Positions 14,619 through 24,306 of a stretch of DNA of 36,084 nucleotides are shown piece after piece (the stretch's first letter is position 1; every line of letters begins with the position of its first letter). The stretch covers positions 1-36,084 of the forward strand of contig JAKAZL010000016.1 in NCBI GenBank assembly GCA_021815925.1, given 5' to 3'. The notes beneath the pieces were generated by a model. It was given only the letters and a program-made list of their open reading frames with translations, was not told where the DNA came from and searched no databases. The DNA comes from Pseudomonadota bacterium. GTDB lineage: Bacteria; Pseudomonadota; Gammaproteobacteria; Steroidobacterales; Steroidobacteraceae. Position numbers and translations under genes: made by a program.

Positions 14619-15385
14619 CGGACGATGCTGCGGCCGGAATTGCGGATGAAGGTGGCGAACGCCTGCACTTCGGGCTGCTGCGCACCGCGCGCCTCGAGCC
14701 GCTCGAGCGCCTCGATCAGACGCAGCTCGCTGCGGTAGAGGATCCGATAGGCATCGCGGACGTTGCGGATCTGAGCGGCGCTGAACCCGCGTCGGCGCAG
14801 CCCCTCGGAGTTGACCGCGTGCGGCACCGCCGGGTTGCCGGCCACCATGACGTAGGGCGGCACGTCGCGGGTCACGATCGCCCCGCCGGCGAGAAAGGCG
14901 TGCGGGCCGACCTTGGTGAACTGGTGCACGGCGGTGAGCCCGCCGAGGATCACCCAGTCGCCGATCTCCACGTGTCCGCCGAGCGCAGCGCAGTTGGCGA
15001 ACACCGCGTTGCTGCCCACGCTGCAGTCGTGCGCGACGTGCGAGTAGGCCATGAACAGGTTGTCATCGCCGATGCGGGTGACGCCCCGGTCGTGCGTGGT
15101 GCCGCGGTTGACCGTGACGTTCTCGCGGAACACGTTGCGATCGCCGATCTCGAGCCGGGTCGGCTCGCCGTGATACTTCTTATCCTGCGGGGCATCCCCG
15201 AGCGAGGCGAACTGGAATACCCGGTTGTCCGCGCCGATCGTGGTCGGCCCGTTGATCACCACGTGCGGACCAATCACCGTGCGCGCCCCGATGCGCACGT
15301 CCGGTCCGATGACGCTGAACGGGCCCACCGCAACGTCCGCGGCCAGCTCGGCACGCGGCGAGACGATGGCATGCGGATCGATCAC
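14615..15385 (-). CDS. lpxA: UDP-N-acetylglucosamine acyltransferase
   Basis: LpxA transfers a 3-hydroxyacyl chain from acyl carrier protein to UDP-GlcNAc, the first step of lipid A synthesis. The 256-residue protein starts [13 protein letters not shown] and consists of left-handed beta-helix hexapeptide repeats, then a helical tail ([20 protein letters not shown]). The catalytic His lies in HVAHDCSVG, and VHQF follows. By eye, the position matching the chain-length residue Gly173 of E. coli is also Gly. The start is a GTG at 15385 that overlaps the fabZ stop (GTGA). An open frame continues upstream but has no family similarity. Confidence 0.97.
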   Translation of the reverse strand: MIDPHAIVSPRAELAADVAVGPFSVIGPDVRIGARTVIGPHVVINGPTTIGADNRVFQFASLGDAPQDKKYHGEPTRLEIGDRNVFRENVTVNRGTTHDRGVTRIGDDNLFMAYSHVAHDCSVGSNAVFANCAALGGHVEIGDWVILGGLTAVHQFTKVGPHAFLAGGAIVTRDVPPYVMVAGNPAVPHAVNSEGLRRRGFSAAQIRNVRDAYRILYRSELRLIEALERLEARGAQQPEVQAFATFIRNSGRSIVR

Positions 15386-15834
15386 TTGCCGGCCTCCGGC
15401 GTGACCATGATCTGCGCCTGCGCGACCTCGGCGCCGCCGACCTCGGCGCGCGTGGCGAAACGCCAGATGCCGCGCAGGCAGCGCTCGACGGTGGCCGTGA
15501 GCACGAGCTGATCGCCGGGCTCGACGGGCTTGCGGAAGCGCGCCTTGTCGATGCCGACGAAATAAAAGCGGGTGTCCTCGTGCGGCACGATCTCGGCGCT
15601 GAGGAACGTCAGGATGCCGGCGGTCTGCGCCAGCGCCTCGATGATGATCACCCCGGGCATCACCGGGCGGGCCGGGAAATGGCCCGGGAAGAACGGCTCG
15701 TTGTAGGTGACGTTCTTCAGCGCCCGGATGCTCTCGCCGGCGCGCCACTCGAGCACGCGGTCGACCAGCATGAACGGATAGCGGTGCGGCAGGAGCCGCA
15801 GGATGCCGTGGATGTCAAGTTGCGCGTCACTCAT
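15382..15834 (-). CDS. fabZ: 3-hydroxyacyl-[acyl-carrier-protein] dehydratase FabZ
   Basis: FabZ dehydrates 3-hydroxyacyl-ACP during fatty acid elongation and competes with LpxA and LpxD for hydroxyacyl-ACP, so its place among lpx genes is functionally sensible. The 150-residue hot-dog-fold protein has [14 protein letters not shown] near the N-terminus, the catalytic His in [14 protein letters not shown], and the catalytic Glu in [11 protein letters not shown]. It overlaps the end of lpxD by eight bases and is coupled to lpxA by four. Confidence 0.97.
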   Translation of the reverse strand: MSDAQLDIHGILRLLPHRYPFMLVDRVLEWRAGESIRALKNVTYNEPFFPGHFPARPVMPGVIIIEALAQTAGILTFLSAEIVPHEDTRFYFVGIDKARFRKPVEPGDQLVLTATVERCLRGIWRFATRAEVGGAEVAQAQIMVTPEAGK

Positions 15835-16876
15835 CGTCTTCGTCTTCTTCCAGATCCTCGCCGCCGGCTGCGCGGCGCTCGAGCGCCTTCAGCCGAACGG
15901 CCAGGGATTCGAGGCGCTTGAAACGCCCGACCAGGCGCCGCCATGTGTGCGCCTCCTCGTAGGGGATGCCGCCGGAGTATACGCCGGGCCGCGTGATCGA
16001 ATGGCTGACCATGGTGCGCCCGGTGATCACCACCCCGTCGGCGATGGTCAGATGACCGCCGATCCCCGTCTGTCCGCCGATCATGCAGCCGCGACCGATG
16101 CGCGTGCTGCCCGATACCCCGACGCACGCCGCGAGCGCGCTGTGCGCGCCGATGTGCACGTTGTGACCGATCTGAATGAGGTTGTCGAGCTTGACGCCCT
16201 CCTCGATCACCGTGTCCTCGATCGCACCGCGGTCCACGGTGGTGTTGGCGCCGATCTCCACGTCCGCCCCGATGCGCACGCCGCCGATCTGCGGCACCTT
16301 CAGCCAGCGACCCGCCTCCGACGCGAAACCGAAGCCGTCGCCGCCGATGACCGCCCCGGGCTGCAGCACCGAGCGCTCCCCGAGGATGACGCCCCGGCAG
16401 AGCGTCACGCGCGCCACCAGGCGCACGTCGTGCCCGACCCGCACGCCCGCCTCGAGCAGGCACTGCGGTCCGATATAGGCGCGCGCCCCCACCACCGCTC
16501 CGTCCCCGATCACGCTCGCTGGCCCGACGTGGGCGCTGGGATCGATCTGCGCGCTGCTCGCCACGACCGCGCTCGGATGCACGCCCGGCGGGCCGAACGG
16601 CTCCGGATGCAGCACGGTGGCGATCCGCGCGAAGGTGGCGTGGGGATTGGGCGAGACGAGCGCCGGGACCGGACAGTCCGCGGCGCTCGCCGCATCGAGC
16701 ACCACCAGCCCCGCTCGGGTGGCCGCGAGCTGGGCGCGGTAGCGGGGATTGGCGACGAAGGCGACGCAGTTCGCGTCGGCTTCGGCGAGGGTGGCCACCC
16801 GCTCCACGCGGGCGAGCGGGTCACCGTTCAGCTCACCGCCGAAGCGGACCGCGAGCTCTCCGATCGAGACGCCCAT
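15827..16876 (-). CDS. lpxD: UDP-3-O-acylglucosamine N-acyltransferase
   Basis: LpxD adds the second 3-hydroxyacyl chain, on the 2-amino group, during lipid A synthesis. The 349-residue protein has an N-terminal uridine-binding domain ([19 protein letters not shown]), a hexapeptide-repeat beta helix from about residue 100, and a C-terminal helix. The catalytic His region is in [13 protein letters not shown]. The [12 protein letters not shown]-like stretch ([10 protein letters not shown]) and the final acidic tail (DLEEDEDDE) are visible. It begins 12 bases after skp and overlaps fabZ by eight bases. Confidence 0.96.
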   Translation of the reverse strand: MGVSIGELAVRFGGELNGDPLARVERVATLAEADANCVAFVANPRYRAQLAATRAGLVVLDAASAADCPVPALVSPNPHATFARIATVLHPEPFGPPGVHPSAVVASSAQIDPSAHVGPASVIGDGAVVGARAYIGPQCLLEAGVRVGHDVRLVARVTLCRGVILGERSVLQPGAVIGGDGFGFASEAGRWLKVPQIGGVRIGADVEIGANTTVDRGAIEDTVIEEGVKLDNLIQIGHNVHIGAHSALAACVGVSGSTRIGRGCMIGGQTGIGGHLTIADGVVITGRTMVSHSITRPGVYSGGIPYEEAHTWRRLVGRFKRLESLAVRLKALERRAAGGEDLEEDEDDE

Positions 16877-16888
16877 GGCCCGCCGCGG

Positions 16889-17431
16889 TTACTTGGCCGC
16901 CGGGGCCGCCTGCAGGATCTTCAGGATCGCCGGGGTCAGATCGATCTGCTCATCGGCGTAGATCACCCCGTCGTTCATCATGACCAGGTTGTAGCCGTGC
17001 GCCTTGGCATAGTGCTGCACGTCAAGCGCGATGGCCTTCTGCACCTTGCTGAACAGCTCGTTGCGCCGGGTGCCGAGGGCCTGCTGGAGCTTGGTCGACT
17101 CCTGCCGGAACGACTCGACCTTCTCGCGCAGATCCAGTTCCGCCTGGGCGACCTGGTCCTGGGTCATCGTGGCCTGGTTGCGCTGCAGGTTGGCCTGGCT
17201 CGCCTGCAGCTTCTTCGCCTCCGCCTGCAGCTGCTGCTGCTTGGGCAGGAACTCCGAGCGCAGCGCCGCGATAGCCGACTTGTACTGCGAGGAGGACTGC
17301 ACCAGCACCCCGTAATTGACCACACCAATCTTCAAACCGGCGGCCTGGGCGCTCGCAACGGCGAGCCCCGTCACCAGCACTGCGGAGGCGAACATTCCCA
17401 GGACTGAAAGGCGTCTGCTCAAGCGCTTCAC
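16889..17431 (-). CDS. skp: Periplasmic chaperone Skp/OmpH
   Basis: Skp is a trimeric periplasmic chaperone that holds unfolded outer membrane proteins for BamA. The 180-residue protein has a signal peptide (MKRLSRRLS, then a hydrophobic core) with probable cleavage after AQA at residue 30. Next come a short beta part (LKIGVVNYGVLVQSS) and long charged and Gln-rich helices over about 50-140 (PKQQQLQAEAKKLQ) that form the tentacles. It ends with the IDLTPAILKIL strand region. The GTG at 17431 is chosen over a GTG three codons upstream because GAGGTGG lies five bases ahead of it. It follows bamA, its usual partner. Confidence 0.94.
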   Translation of the reverse strand: MKRLSRRLSVLGMFASAVLVTGLAVASAQAAGLKIGVVNYGVLVQSSSQYKSAIAALRSEFLPKQQQLQAEAKKLQASQANLQRNQATMTQDQVAQAELDLREKVESFRQESTKLQQALGTRRNELFSKVQKAIALDVQHYAKAHGYNLVMMNDGVIYADEQIDLTPAILKILQAAPAAK

Positions 17432-17436
17432 GAAAC

Positions 17437-17443
17437 CCACCTC
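17437..17443 (-). promoter_or_regulatory. Ribosome binding site of skp
   Basis: GAGGTGG is five bases upstream of the GTG at 17431. The alternative GTG at 17440 lies inside this sequence and would have no spacer, so the site decides the start. Confidence 0.6.
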
Positions 17444-17468
17444 GAAAATGGCTATGTGTAATGCAGGT

Positions 17469-17488
17469 CCGCCCCCACGGGGGGGCGG
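17469..17488 (-). promoter_or_regulatory. GC hairpin between bamA and skp
   Basis: CCGCCCCC and GGGGGCGG form a perfect 8-base-pair stem with a 4-base loop, in the 103-base gap after bamA and before skp. There is no U-tract on the minus strand. It could slow or partly terminate transcription, or protect the 3' end of bamA mRNA and so set the bamA to skp ratio. That role is inference. Confidence 0.45.
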
Positions 17489-17534
17489 TCAAGCGGGCGA
17501 TATTACCACCACCGGGCGCACCGCGCCCGTGCCG

Positions 17535-19997
17535 CTAGAAGGCCTGTCCGACCGTGAACTGGAAGCCGCTGGTCTGGTCGCCCCAGGTATCCAGGGTGGA
17601 GCGCTTGGCATTTAACGGTACGCCGTAACTGAAGCGGAACAGGCCCATCGGGGACAGCCAGGTCACCGACAGTCCCACCGAGCGCTTCAGATCCGACCAG
17701 CCGTTCAGGTGGTAGTTCACCGGCGTCACCCCGTCGGGCTGGAAGAACTTCACCCGCGAGCCGGTGTAGAACACGTTGCCGATGTCCAGGAACAGGCTGA
17801 CGCGCGCGGTCTGGCGCCACTTGGCCGGCATCGGCAGCAGCAGCTCGTTCTGACTGATGATGTCGAAGTTGCCGCCGAAGGGATTGCCGAACTGATCGCG
17901 CGGCCCGAGCCAGTCCTCGCGAAAGCCCCGCACCGTGTCCGGTCCGCCACCGAAGAACAGCCGGTACGGCGGCAGGCCGCTCGTGCCGCCGAACCCATTG
18001 CCGTAATCGGCGCGCTCGTGGAACGACAGCGTCAGCAGGTGGCGCCACAGCGGCACGTACAGCTGGTAGCTGGCGTTGGCGACGTAGTACTTGACCGAGC
18101 TCGAGCCCGGAATGGTGGCACTGATGTTCAGCGCCGCACGCTGGCCGCGGTCGGCGAACAGCGTGCGGTTGCGATCGTCGATCTGCCAGCCGGCGAGCAG
18201 CTGCACGTCGTGGTAGTCCGTGCCGTAGAACATGAAATCGTTGTTGCTGTAGTCCTCGTGCACCAGGCGGCTGTAGGGGTTGCCGTTCTGCTGCACCCAC
18301 TGCTGCGCCTGCACGGCGCTGCCGATCGAGCTGGTGAGCAGCTGGGCGTCCTCGAACGCCGCGCCGAAGGACAGGTACTGGAAGGCCGAGATCGGATACG
18401 ACCACTGCGGCCCCAGGGTGATCGTCTTGGAGGAGAAGTTCGAGGAGGAGGACACGAACTGCGTCGCGTCGTTGTAGCTCAGCGAGAGCGTCTGCGACAC
18501 CCCGTTCATCGTGATGTACGGATTGGTGTAGCTCAGGCTGTAGAGCTTCTCGAACGCCCCGCCGGAGAGGTTCACCTGCAGGCGGTTACCCGTGCCGAGG
18601 AAATCCGCGTCGGCGAAGTTCGCGTTCAGCATCAGCTTGTAGGCCGCCGAGTAGCCCAGGCCGCCGGACAGCTGCGCGGCCGGACCCTGCTTGATCTTGT
18701 AATCGACGTCGACCTCGTCGGGCGAGCCCGGCACCTTGTGGGTGCTGTAGCTCACCTTCTTCACGTACGGCAGGCGCTGCAGGAAGAACTTCGAGCGCTC
18801 GAGGGCGAGATTCGACAGCCACCCGCCCTCGAGCTGGCGCAGCTCGCGCCGCAGCACCACGTCATTGATCGAGGTCTCGCCGGTGAAGATGATCTTGCGC
18901 ACGTACACCCGGTCGCCCGGATCGACGAAGAAGGTCAGCGCGACCTTGTGGGTCTTCGGATCCGGGGTCGGCACCGGGTCGACCTTGGCGAAGGCGTACC
19001 CGTACGCACCGAGGCGATTCTCGATGAATTTCTGCGTGGTGGTGATGCGCTCGCGGTCGAACACCTGCCCGGGGTGGACCAGCACCAGCGGCCACAGCTG
19101 CGATTTCGGCACCACCGTGAAGGTGCCGGCGAGATTGACCTTGGAGATGCGAAACACACTGCCTTGCTTGACCGCGACAGTGATGTACATGTTCTTCTTG
19201 TCGGGGCTGATCTGCACCTGCGTGGAGCGGATCTCGAAGTTCGCGTAGCCGCGGTCCATGTAGAAATCGCGCAGCCGCTCCAGATCGCCCTTGAGCGTCG
19301 AGCGCGAGTAGCGGTCGTCGTCCTTGTACCAGGACAGCCAGTCGGGCGTCTTCAGGTGGAAGTGCTTGAGAATCTGCTCCTGCGAGAAACGCGTCGCCCC
19401 GACGACGTTGATCGAGCGGATGACCGCGCGCGAGCCCTCGACGATCTGGATGTTGATCTTGACCCGGTTGTCGGTGTCGGGAATCACCTTGGTGTCGATG
19501 CGCACCCCGTACTTGCCGCGCCCGTAGTACATGTCGGTGAGGTACTCGGTCACCTGCTGCAGCACCGAGCGGTCGAAGATCTTCCCCGGCGCGAGCCCGA
19601 CGTTGCGCAGGGACTTCATCAGATCCTTGGTCTTGATCGCCTTGTTGCCCTTGATCTGGAAGCTCTCGATCGAGGGCCGCTCGGAGACCACCACGATCAG
19701 AGTGCTGCCCTCGCGGCGCAGCTCCACGTCGCGGAAGAAGCCGGTGGCATACAGCGCCCGGATCGCCTCGCGCACCTTGCTCGGATCGAGCGTGTCGCCG
19801 ATGTTGACCGGCAGGTAGTTAAATACCGTGCCCTCGGAGATGCGCTGCAGACCCTCCACCTTGATGTTGCCGACGGTGAAATCCGCCACCGCCGGGCTGG
19901 CCCCGCTGGCTGCGACCGGGCCTGCGGCAGGGGCCGCGAGCGCGAGTGCCGAGTGCACGGCAAGCGCCACGGTGGCGAGCGCAATTCGCCGCTTCAT
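17535..19997 (-). CDS. bamA: Outer membrane protein assembly factor BamA
   Basis: BamA is the core of the BAM complex that folds and inserts beta-barrel proteins into the outer membrane. The 820-residue protein (E. coli 810) has a signal peptide (MKRRIALATVALAVHSALALA) and five POTRA domains over about 40-440, the first starting FTVGNIKVEGLQRISEGTVF. A C-terminal 16-strand barrel follows. The conserved VRGF motif of loop 6 is near residue 685 (GPDTVRGFRED), and the protein ends in Phe as expected for a beta-signal (FQFTVGQAF). The ATG at 19997 gives this signal peptide; a start further upstream would add an unmatched basic stretch. It lies between rseP and skp, 148 bases after rseP. Confidence 0.97.
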   Translation of the reverse strand: MKRRIALATVALAVHSALALAAPAAGPVAASGASPAVADFTVGNIKVEGLQRISEGTVFNYLPVNIGDTLDPSKVREAIRALYATGFFRDVELRREGSTLIVVVSERPSIESFQIKGNKAIKTKDLMKSLRNVGLAPGKIFDRSVLQQVTEYLTDMYYGRGKYGVRIDTKVIPDTDNRVKINIQIVEGSRAVIRSINVVGATRFSQEQILKHFHLKTPDWLSWYKDDDRYSRSTLKGDLERLRDFYMDRGYANFEIRSTQVQISPDKKNMYITVAVKQGSVFRISKVNLAGTFTVVPKSQLWPLVLVHPGQVFDRERITTTQKFIENRLGAYGYAFAKVDPVPTPDPKTHKVALTFFVDPGDRVYVRKIIFTGETSINDVVLRRELRQLEGGWLSNLALERSKFFLQRLPYVKKVSYSTHKVPGSPDEVDVDYKIKQGPAAQLSGGLGYSAAYKLMLNANFADADFLGTGNRLQVNLSGGAFEKLYSLSYTNPYITMNGVSQTLSLSYNDATQFVSSSSNFSSKTITLGPQWSYPISAFQYLSFGAAFEDAQLLTSSIGSAVQAQQWVQQNGNPYSRLVHEDYSNNDFMFYGTDYHDVQLLAGWQIDDRNRTLFADRGQRAALNISATIPGSSSVKYYVANASYQLYVPLWRHLLTLSFHERADYGNGFGGTSGLPPYRLFFGGGPDTVRGFREDWLGPRDQFGNPFGGNFDIISQNELLLPMPAKWRQTARVSLFLDIGNVFYTGSRVKFFQPDGVTPVNYHLNGWSDLKRSVGLSVTWLSPMGLFRFSYGVPLNAKRSTLDTWGDQTSGFQFTVGQAF

Positions 19998-20145
19998 ACG
20001 GCAACCATTCGATCTGTCACGTCGCAAAACATGTGCTCCCAATCACCTGCGTCGATCACGATTACAACCCCCGGCGCCCCGCCCGGCAGCGCCGTGCGAA
20101 GAACAGCGGACCTTGTCAATGATCCGACTTTAATTTGTGCAACGG
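19998..20145. other. rseP-bamA spacer
   Basis: This is the longest gap in the cluster (148 bases). It is locally AT-richer just after rseP, and a TTGACA hexamer occurs on the minus strand, but no matching -10 lies at a normal distance. No sigma-E type promoter was recognised, although bamA has one in E. coli. A weak GC dyad (GGCGC/GCGCC) lies near 20075-20100. Confidence 0.4.
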
Positions 20146-21516
20146 TCAGCTGAACTGGCGCGCGATGTCATTGAACAGCGCCACGCCCATCAGCACGATC
20201 AGCAGAGCAATCCCGACCTGCTGACCGATGACCTGCGCCCGCTCCGACAACGGTGCGCCCTTGACCCACTCAACCAGCTGAAACACGACCTGCCCGCCGT
20301 CGAGGATCGGAATCGGCAGCAGGTTCAGAAAACCGATCTCGAGCGAGATCAGCACCAGAAAGCCGAGGAACGAGCCGGCGCCGGCGCTGGCGGACTCGCC
20401 CGCCTCCTGCGCAATGGTGAGCGGCCCGCCGAGGTTCTTGATCGACACCCGGCCGAGCACCATACGCCACAGCAGCTGCGCCTGCAGCACCGTCAGCGTC
20501 CCGATGCGCTGCGCCGCGAGCCCGAGCGCCGCGAGCGGGCCGAGCGGCACGTGGCGCACCATCCCCGCAGGGGTGTTCTCGACCGGGGGCTGCTCGGCCT
20601 CGATCCGGCCGATGCGCTGGCCCTGCACCGTCACGGCGGCCACCGTCACCTGGACGGTGCGCTCCAGAGCGCCGCGGCGGTAGGTCATGGCGAGCGTGGC
20701 GCCCGGATGCGGACTCACCGCGGCCACCAGATCCTGGAAGTCGTGCACCGGGCGCCCGGCGATGGCCACGATGCGGTCCCCGGCCTGCAAGCCGGCGCGC
20801 GCGGCCGGGCCACCGGGCAGCACCCGCCCCAGCACCGGCGGCACGCTCGGCACCCAGAAATGCATCCCCAGCCCGCCCATCGGTCCTGCCGGTCCCGTCA
20901 GGCTGCGCCGCAGCCCCGGATCACGCACATCGAGATTCACGACGCGCTCGGCCCCGTCGCCACCGCGGACCGTGAGACGCGCATCGCCCGCCCCGCTCAT
21001 CACCTCGAGCAGGCGCATGCGCACGGCACTCTGACTGTCGACCGCGGTCCCGTTGACCGCCACGATGCGGTCCCCGGAGTGCACGCCGGCCTGCGCGGCG
21101 AGGGAGCCTGCCTGCACATCGCCGATGACCGGCAGCCAGCGCGTCAGGCCGCTCGCCCAGAACATCGCCCCGAGCACCAGCACGGCGAAGAGAAAATTCG
21201 ATCCCGGGCCGGCGAGCAGCACCGCCACGCGCTTCAGCGGGTGCTGGCGCGTGAAGGAGCGCGGCAGGTCGGCCGCGGGCACCGGCCCCTCGCGCTCATC
21301 GAGCATCTTGACGTAACCGCCGAGGGGGATCGGGCACACCCAGTACTCGACCCCGTCGCGCCCGCGCCAGGAGAGGATCGGCTTGCCGAAGCCGACCGAG
21401 AAGCGCAGCACCTTCAGCCCGAGCCGGCGCGCCACCCAGAAATGGCCGAACTCGTGCACCGTCACGAGCAGGCTCACGGCGACGGCGAACCACAGCAGGT
21501 ACCACAGTGCGCTCAT
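20146..21516 (-). CDS. rseP: RIP metalloprotease RseP (site-2 protease)
   Basis: RseP is an inner-membrane zinc protease that makes the second cut in anti-sigma factor RseA, releasing sigma-E when outer membrane assembly fails, and it also clears signal peptide remnants. The 456-residue protein has HEFGH at residues 21-25 in the first membrane helix and [11 protein letters not shown] after it. Two periplasmic PDZ domains occupy the middle (the second around [21 protein letters not shown]). [11 protein letters not shown] is the third zinc ligand motif near the C-terminus. The ATG at 21516 overlaps the dxr stop by four bases. Its neighbour bamA makes the target pathway that it monitors. Confidence 0.97.
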   Translation of the reverse strand: MSALWYLLWFAVAVSLLVTVHEFGHFWVARRLGLKVLRFSVGFGKPILSWRGRDGVEYWVCPIPLGGYVKMLDEREGPVPAADLPRSFTRQHPLKRVAVLLAGPGSNFLFAVLVLGAMFWASGLTRWLPVIGDVQAGSLAAQAGVHSGDRIVAVNGTAVDSQSAVRMRLLEVMSGAGDARLTVRGGDGAERVVNLDVRDPGLRRSLTGPAGPMGGLGMHFWVPSVPPVLGRVLPGGPAARAGLQAGDRIVAIAGRPVHDFQDLVAAVSPHPGATLAMTYRRGALERTVQVTVAAVTVQGQRIGRIEAEQPPVENTPAGMVRHVPLGPLAALGLAAQRIGTLTVLQAQLLWRMVLGRVSIKNLGGPLTIAQEAGESASAGAGSFLGFLVLISLEIGFLNLLPIPILDGGQVVFQLVEWVKGAPLSERAQVIGQQVGIALLIVLMGVALFNDIARQFS

Positions 21517-22727
21517 GCGCGGGCGCCTGCGCTCAGCGCCACGTCCGCGCCGGCCCGTGCCTCGATGCACTCGTGCGCCAGCCTCCGCGCCTCGGTATCG
21601 GCGGCTAAGACGTCATCCAATCCGCCGATTGGTCCCGCGGTAGAGCGTGTGATCACCTCCTCAATGACCGAGGCAATCCCTGGAAAGTTCAACTGCCGCG
21701 CGAGGAAGGCGTGCACCGCGACCTCGTTGGCGGCGTTCAGGCTGACCGGCGCCAGGCCGCCGGCGCGCGCCGCGGCCTGCGCGATGCCCAGGCACGGGAA
21801 GCGCACCCGGTCCGGAGCACGGAAGTCCAGACGCGCGGTCTGCACCAGATCGAGAAACGCCACGCCCGAGGTCATCCGCTCGGGCCAGGCGAGCGCGTAG
21901 GCGATGGGCGTGCGCATGTCGGGTGAGCCAAGCTGCGCGAGCAGCGATCCGTCGATGTACTCCACCAGCGAGTGGATGATGCTCTGCGGGTGGATGACGA
22001 TGTCGACCCGATCGGGCGGCAGGCCGAACAGGAAGCACGCCTCGATCAGCTCCAGGCCCTTGTTCATCAGCGTGGCGGAGTCGACCGAGATCTTGCGGCC
22101 CATCACCCAGTTGGGGTGGGCCACGGCCGCCTCGGGACTCGCCGCGGCGATCGCCTCGAGGCTCCAGTCGCGGAACGGACCGCCCGAGGCGGTGAGCAGC
22201 ACACGGCGCACACCCGCCGGCGTGCTGCCGGCGATCGAGCCATGCGGCAGGCACTGGAAGATGGCGTTGTGCTCGCTGTCGATGGGCAGCAACGTCGCCC
22301 CGCCGGCGCGCACCGCCTCCATCAGCAGCGGCCCGGACATCACCAGGGACTCCTTGTTCGCCAGCAGCAGCCGCTTGCCGGCGCGCGCGGCCGCCAGCGT
22401 CGAGGGCAGCCCCGCCGCCCCGACGATCGCGGCCATCACGCACTCGGCCTCACTCAGCGTGGCGAGCTCGGTGAGGGACTCCGGCCCGCCGAGCAGCCGC
22501 GTGTCCCCGCAGCGCGCCCCGAGGCGCTCCTGCAGGGCCAGCGCGGCGGCCGGATCGGCCAGCGCGGCGTAGGCCGGGCGGTAACGCTCGATCTGCTCGG
22601 CGAGTTTCTCGACGCTGCGGTTCGCCCCGATGCCGATCAGCCGGAACCGATCCGGATGGCGCGCCAGCACATCGAGCGTGCTCTCGCCGATCGAGCCGGT
22701 GGAACCGAGAACGACCACGCCGATCAT
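21513..22727 (-). CDS. dxr: 1-deoxy-D-xylulose 5-phosphate reductoisomerase
   Basis: Dxr converts 1-deoxyxylulose 5-phosphate to methylerythritol 4-phosphate with NADPH, the committed step of the MEP isoprenoid pathway. The 404-residue protein has the dinucleotide-binding start [13 protein letters not shown], the LANKESLV motif, [10 protein letters not shown] with metal-binding acidic residues, and [18 protein letters not shown]. Four-base overlaps tie it to cdsA and rseP. Its product is used by IspD, encoded about 19 kb further down the same cluster. Confidence 0.97.
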   Translation of the reverse strand: MIGVVVLGSTGSIGESTLDVLARHPDRFRLIGIGANRSVEKLAEQIERYRPAYAALADPAAALALQERLGARCGDTRLLGGPESLTELATLSEAECVMAAIVGAAGLPSTLAAARAGKRLLLANKESLVMSGPLLMEAVRAGGATLLPIDSEHNAIFQCLPHGSIAGSTPAGVRRVLLTASGGPFRDWSLEAIAAASPEAAVAHPNWVMGRKISVDSATLMNKGLELIEACFLFGLPPDRVDIVIHPQSIIHSLVEYIDGSLLAQLGSPDMRTPIAYALAWPERMTSGVAFLDLVQTARLDFRAPDRVRFPCLGIAQAAARAGGLAPVSLNAANEVAVHAFLARQLNFPGIASVIEEVITRSTAGPIGGLDDVLAADTEARRLAHECIEARAGADVALSAGARA

Positions 22728-23533
22728 GGCAGGACTCCCAGAAACGTCAGACCGAGCAGCAGCACGGGCGCCGCCGCGGTCAGGCTATCGATACGATCCA
22801 TGACCCCTCCGTGTCCCGGGACGAGCGTGCCGCTGTCCTTCACTCCCGCGAAGCGCTTCAGCAGGCTCTCGGTCAAATCCCCGACGATGGAGGCAACCAC
22901 CGTCGCCAGGCACAGCACCAGAAACGATCCCAGGGGCACACTGAACCAGAAACTGCCGGCCACCGCCACCGGAATGCACGCCAGCAGCCCCCCGAGCACC
23001 CCCTCCCAGGTCTTGCCCGGCGAGACCGACGGGGCGAGGCGCCGCCGCCCGAAGCGCCGGCCGGCGAAATACGCCCCGGTATCGGCCAGCCAGACCAGCA
23101 CCAGGCAGAACAGCACCCATTCCGCGCCGCGGCCGGCCAGCCGCAGCCGCGCCAACGCGATCCAGGCCGGCACCAGCGCGCACAGGCCGGCGAGCGCCAC
23201 GACCGGGCGGCTCGCCCGGCGCGGGGCGAGCACGATCCACCCCAGCGCGATCAGCCACCACAGCGCCGCGGCGCCGAGCAGCGCCTCAAGCCCCGCCCGG
23301 CTCCCCGCGAGGCGCCAGGCGAGCGCCACGGTCACCCCGACCAGCAGCACGTAGGCGAGGCGCGGCGCGGCGCGGCGCAGACCGAACAGCGCCGCACACT
23401 CCCAGGCGCCGAGCAGCACCACTGCGCTCAGCAGCACGAGCAGGGCCGGCGGGGGCAGCGCGAACAGCACCGCCAGCAGCACCACGATCAGGACGGCGGC
23501 GGTGAGGATGCGCTGGCGCAGCGAGTCGCTCAC
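22724..23533 (-). CDS. cdsA: Phosphatidate cytidylyltransferase
   Basis: CdsA makes CDP-diacylglycerol from phosphatidic acid and CTP, the branch point for all membrane phospholipids. The 269-residue protein is a polytopic inner-membrane protein with about eight hydrophobic segments. The family signature is near its C-terminus: [20 protein letters not shown] followed by [17 protein letters not shown] is also typical. The GTG start at 23533 overlaps the uppS stop (GTGA); the open frame continuing upstream is the complement of uppS and not protein-like. It is coupled to dxr by a four-base overlap. Confidence 0.95.
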   Translation of the reverse strand: MSDSLRQRILTAAVLIVVLLAVLFALPPPALLVLLSAVVLLGAWECAALFGLRRAAPRLAYVLLVGVTVALAWRLAGSRAGLEALLGAAALWWLIALGWIVLAPRRASRPVVALAGLCALVPAWIALARLRLAGRGAEWVLFCLVLVWLADTGAYFAGRRFGRRRLAPSVSPGKTWEGVLGGLLACIPVAVAGSFWFSVPLGSFLVLCLATVVASIVGDLTESLLKRFAGVKDSGTLVPGHGGVMDRIDSLTAAAPVLLLGLTFLGVLP

Positions 23534-24306
23534 GGGGCCGCTTTCAGCGCCGCGGCGCCCTCGCCGCTCAGCGCGGCGGCCTGCCCGAAGCGCCGCTCGC
23601 GACCGGCGAAGAAGGCGAGCGCCCGGGCGAGCTCGGCCGCCTCGAAGTCCGGCCAGAGCAGATCGCTGAAATACAGCTCCGCGTAGGCGAGGTTCCAGAG
23701 CAGAAAATTGCTCAGCCGCCGCTCCGCGCCGGTGCGGATCAGCAGATCCGGATCGGGCAGCGCGCCGAGCTCGAGCGCCTGAGCAAAGCGCGCCTCGTCG
23801 ATGGCCGTCACGGCCAGCGCGCCGCTCGCGCACTGCGCGGCGAGCGTGCGGGCCGCCTGCACGATGTCCCAGCGTCCCCCGTAGCTCACCGCCACCTGCA
23901 GCTTCAGTCCGGTGTTGTGCGCGGTGCGCTCCTCGGCGGCGGCGATCTGCGCCTGCAGGCGCACCGAGAGGGCGTGCCGGTTGCCGATGATCCGCAGCCG
24001 CACCGCCTGGCGGTCGAGCTCGTTCACTTCGCGGTCGATGGCCTCGAGGAACAGTCCCATCAGGCTCGCGACTTCTTCGGCCGGCCGTGACCAGTTCTCG
24101 CTCGAGAAGGCGAACAGCGTCAGCGCCTCGATCCCGAGGCGCGCGCACTCGCGCACGCACAGACGCACCGGCTCGAGCCCCGCCTTGTGCCCCGCCGTGC
24201 GCGCCAGGCCCCGGGCGGCCGCCCAGCGCCCATTGCCATCCATGGTGATGGCGATGTGTCGCGGCAACGGGGCGGACGCGGCTGTTTGGGTCACGGCGGG
24301 CGCCAT
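23530..24306 (-). CDS. uppS: Undecaprenyl diphosphate synthase (cis-prenyltransferase)
   Basis: UppS adds isopentenyl units to farnesyl diphosphate to make the C55 carrier lipid used for peptidoglycan and O-antigen. The 258-residue protein has HIAITMDGNGRWA with the catalytic Asp at about residue 23, GHKAGLEPVR, FAFSSENWSRP, YGGRWDIVQA, and the C-terminal IRTGAERRLSNFLLWNLAY. The usual form of the last motif is RTGGE or RTSGE, so the Ala just before the metal-binding Glu is unusual. The remaining active-site residues are intact. One-base (TGATG) and four-base overlaps join it to frr and cdsA. Confidence 0.96.
   Translation of the reverse strand: MAPAVTQTAASAPLPRHIAITMDGNGRWAAARGLARTAGHKAGLEPVRLCVRECARLGIEALTLFAFSSENWSRPAEEVASLMGLFLEAIDREVNELDRQAVRLRIIGNRHALSVRLQAQIAAAEERTAHNTGLKLQVAVSYGGRWDIVQAARTLAAQCASGALAVTAIDEARFAQALELGALPDPDLLIRTGAERRLSNFLLWNLAYAELYFSDLLWPDFEAAELARALAFFAGRERRFGQAAALSGEGAAALKAAP

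Noticed and set aside
19998-20145. A sigma-E promoter upstream of bamA
   Set aside because: bamA has one in E. coli, but I saw no GGAACTT-like -35 with a TCTGA-like -10 at proper spacing.
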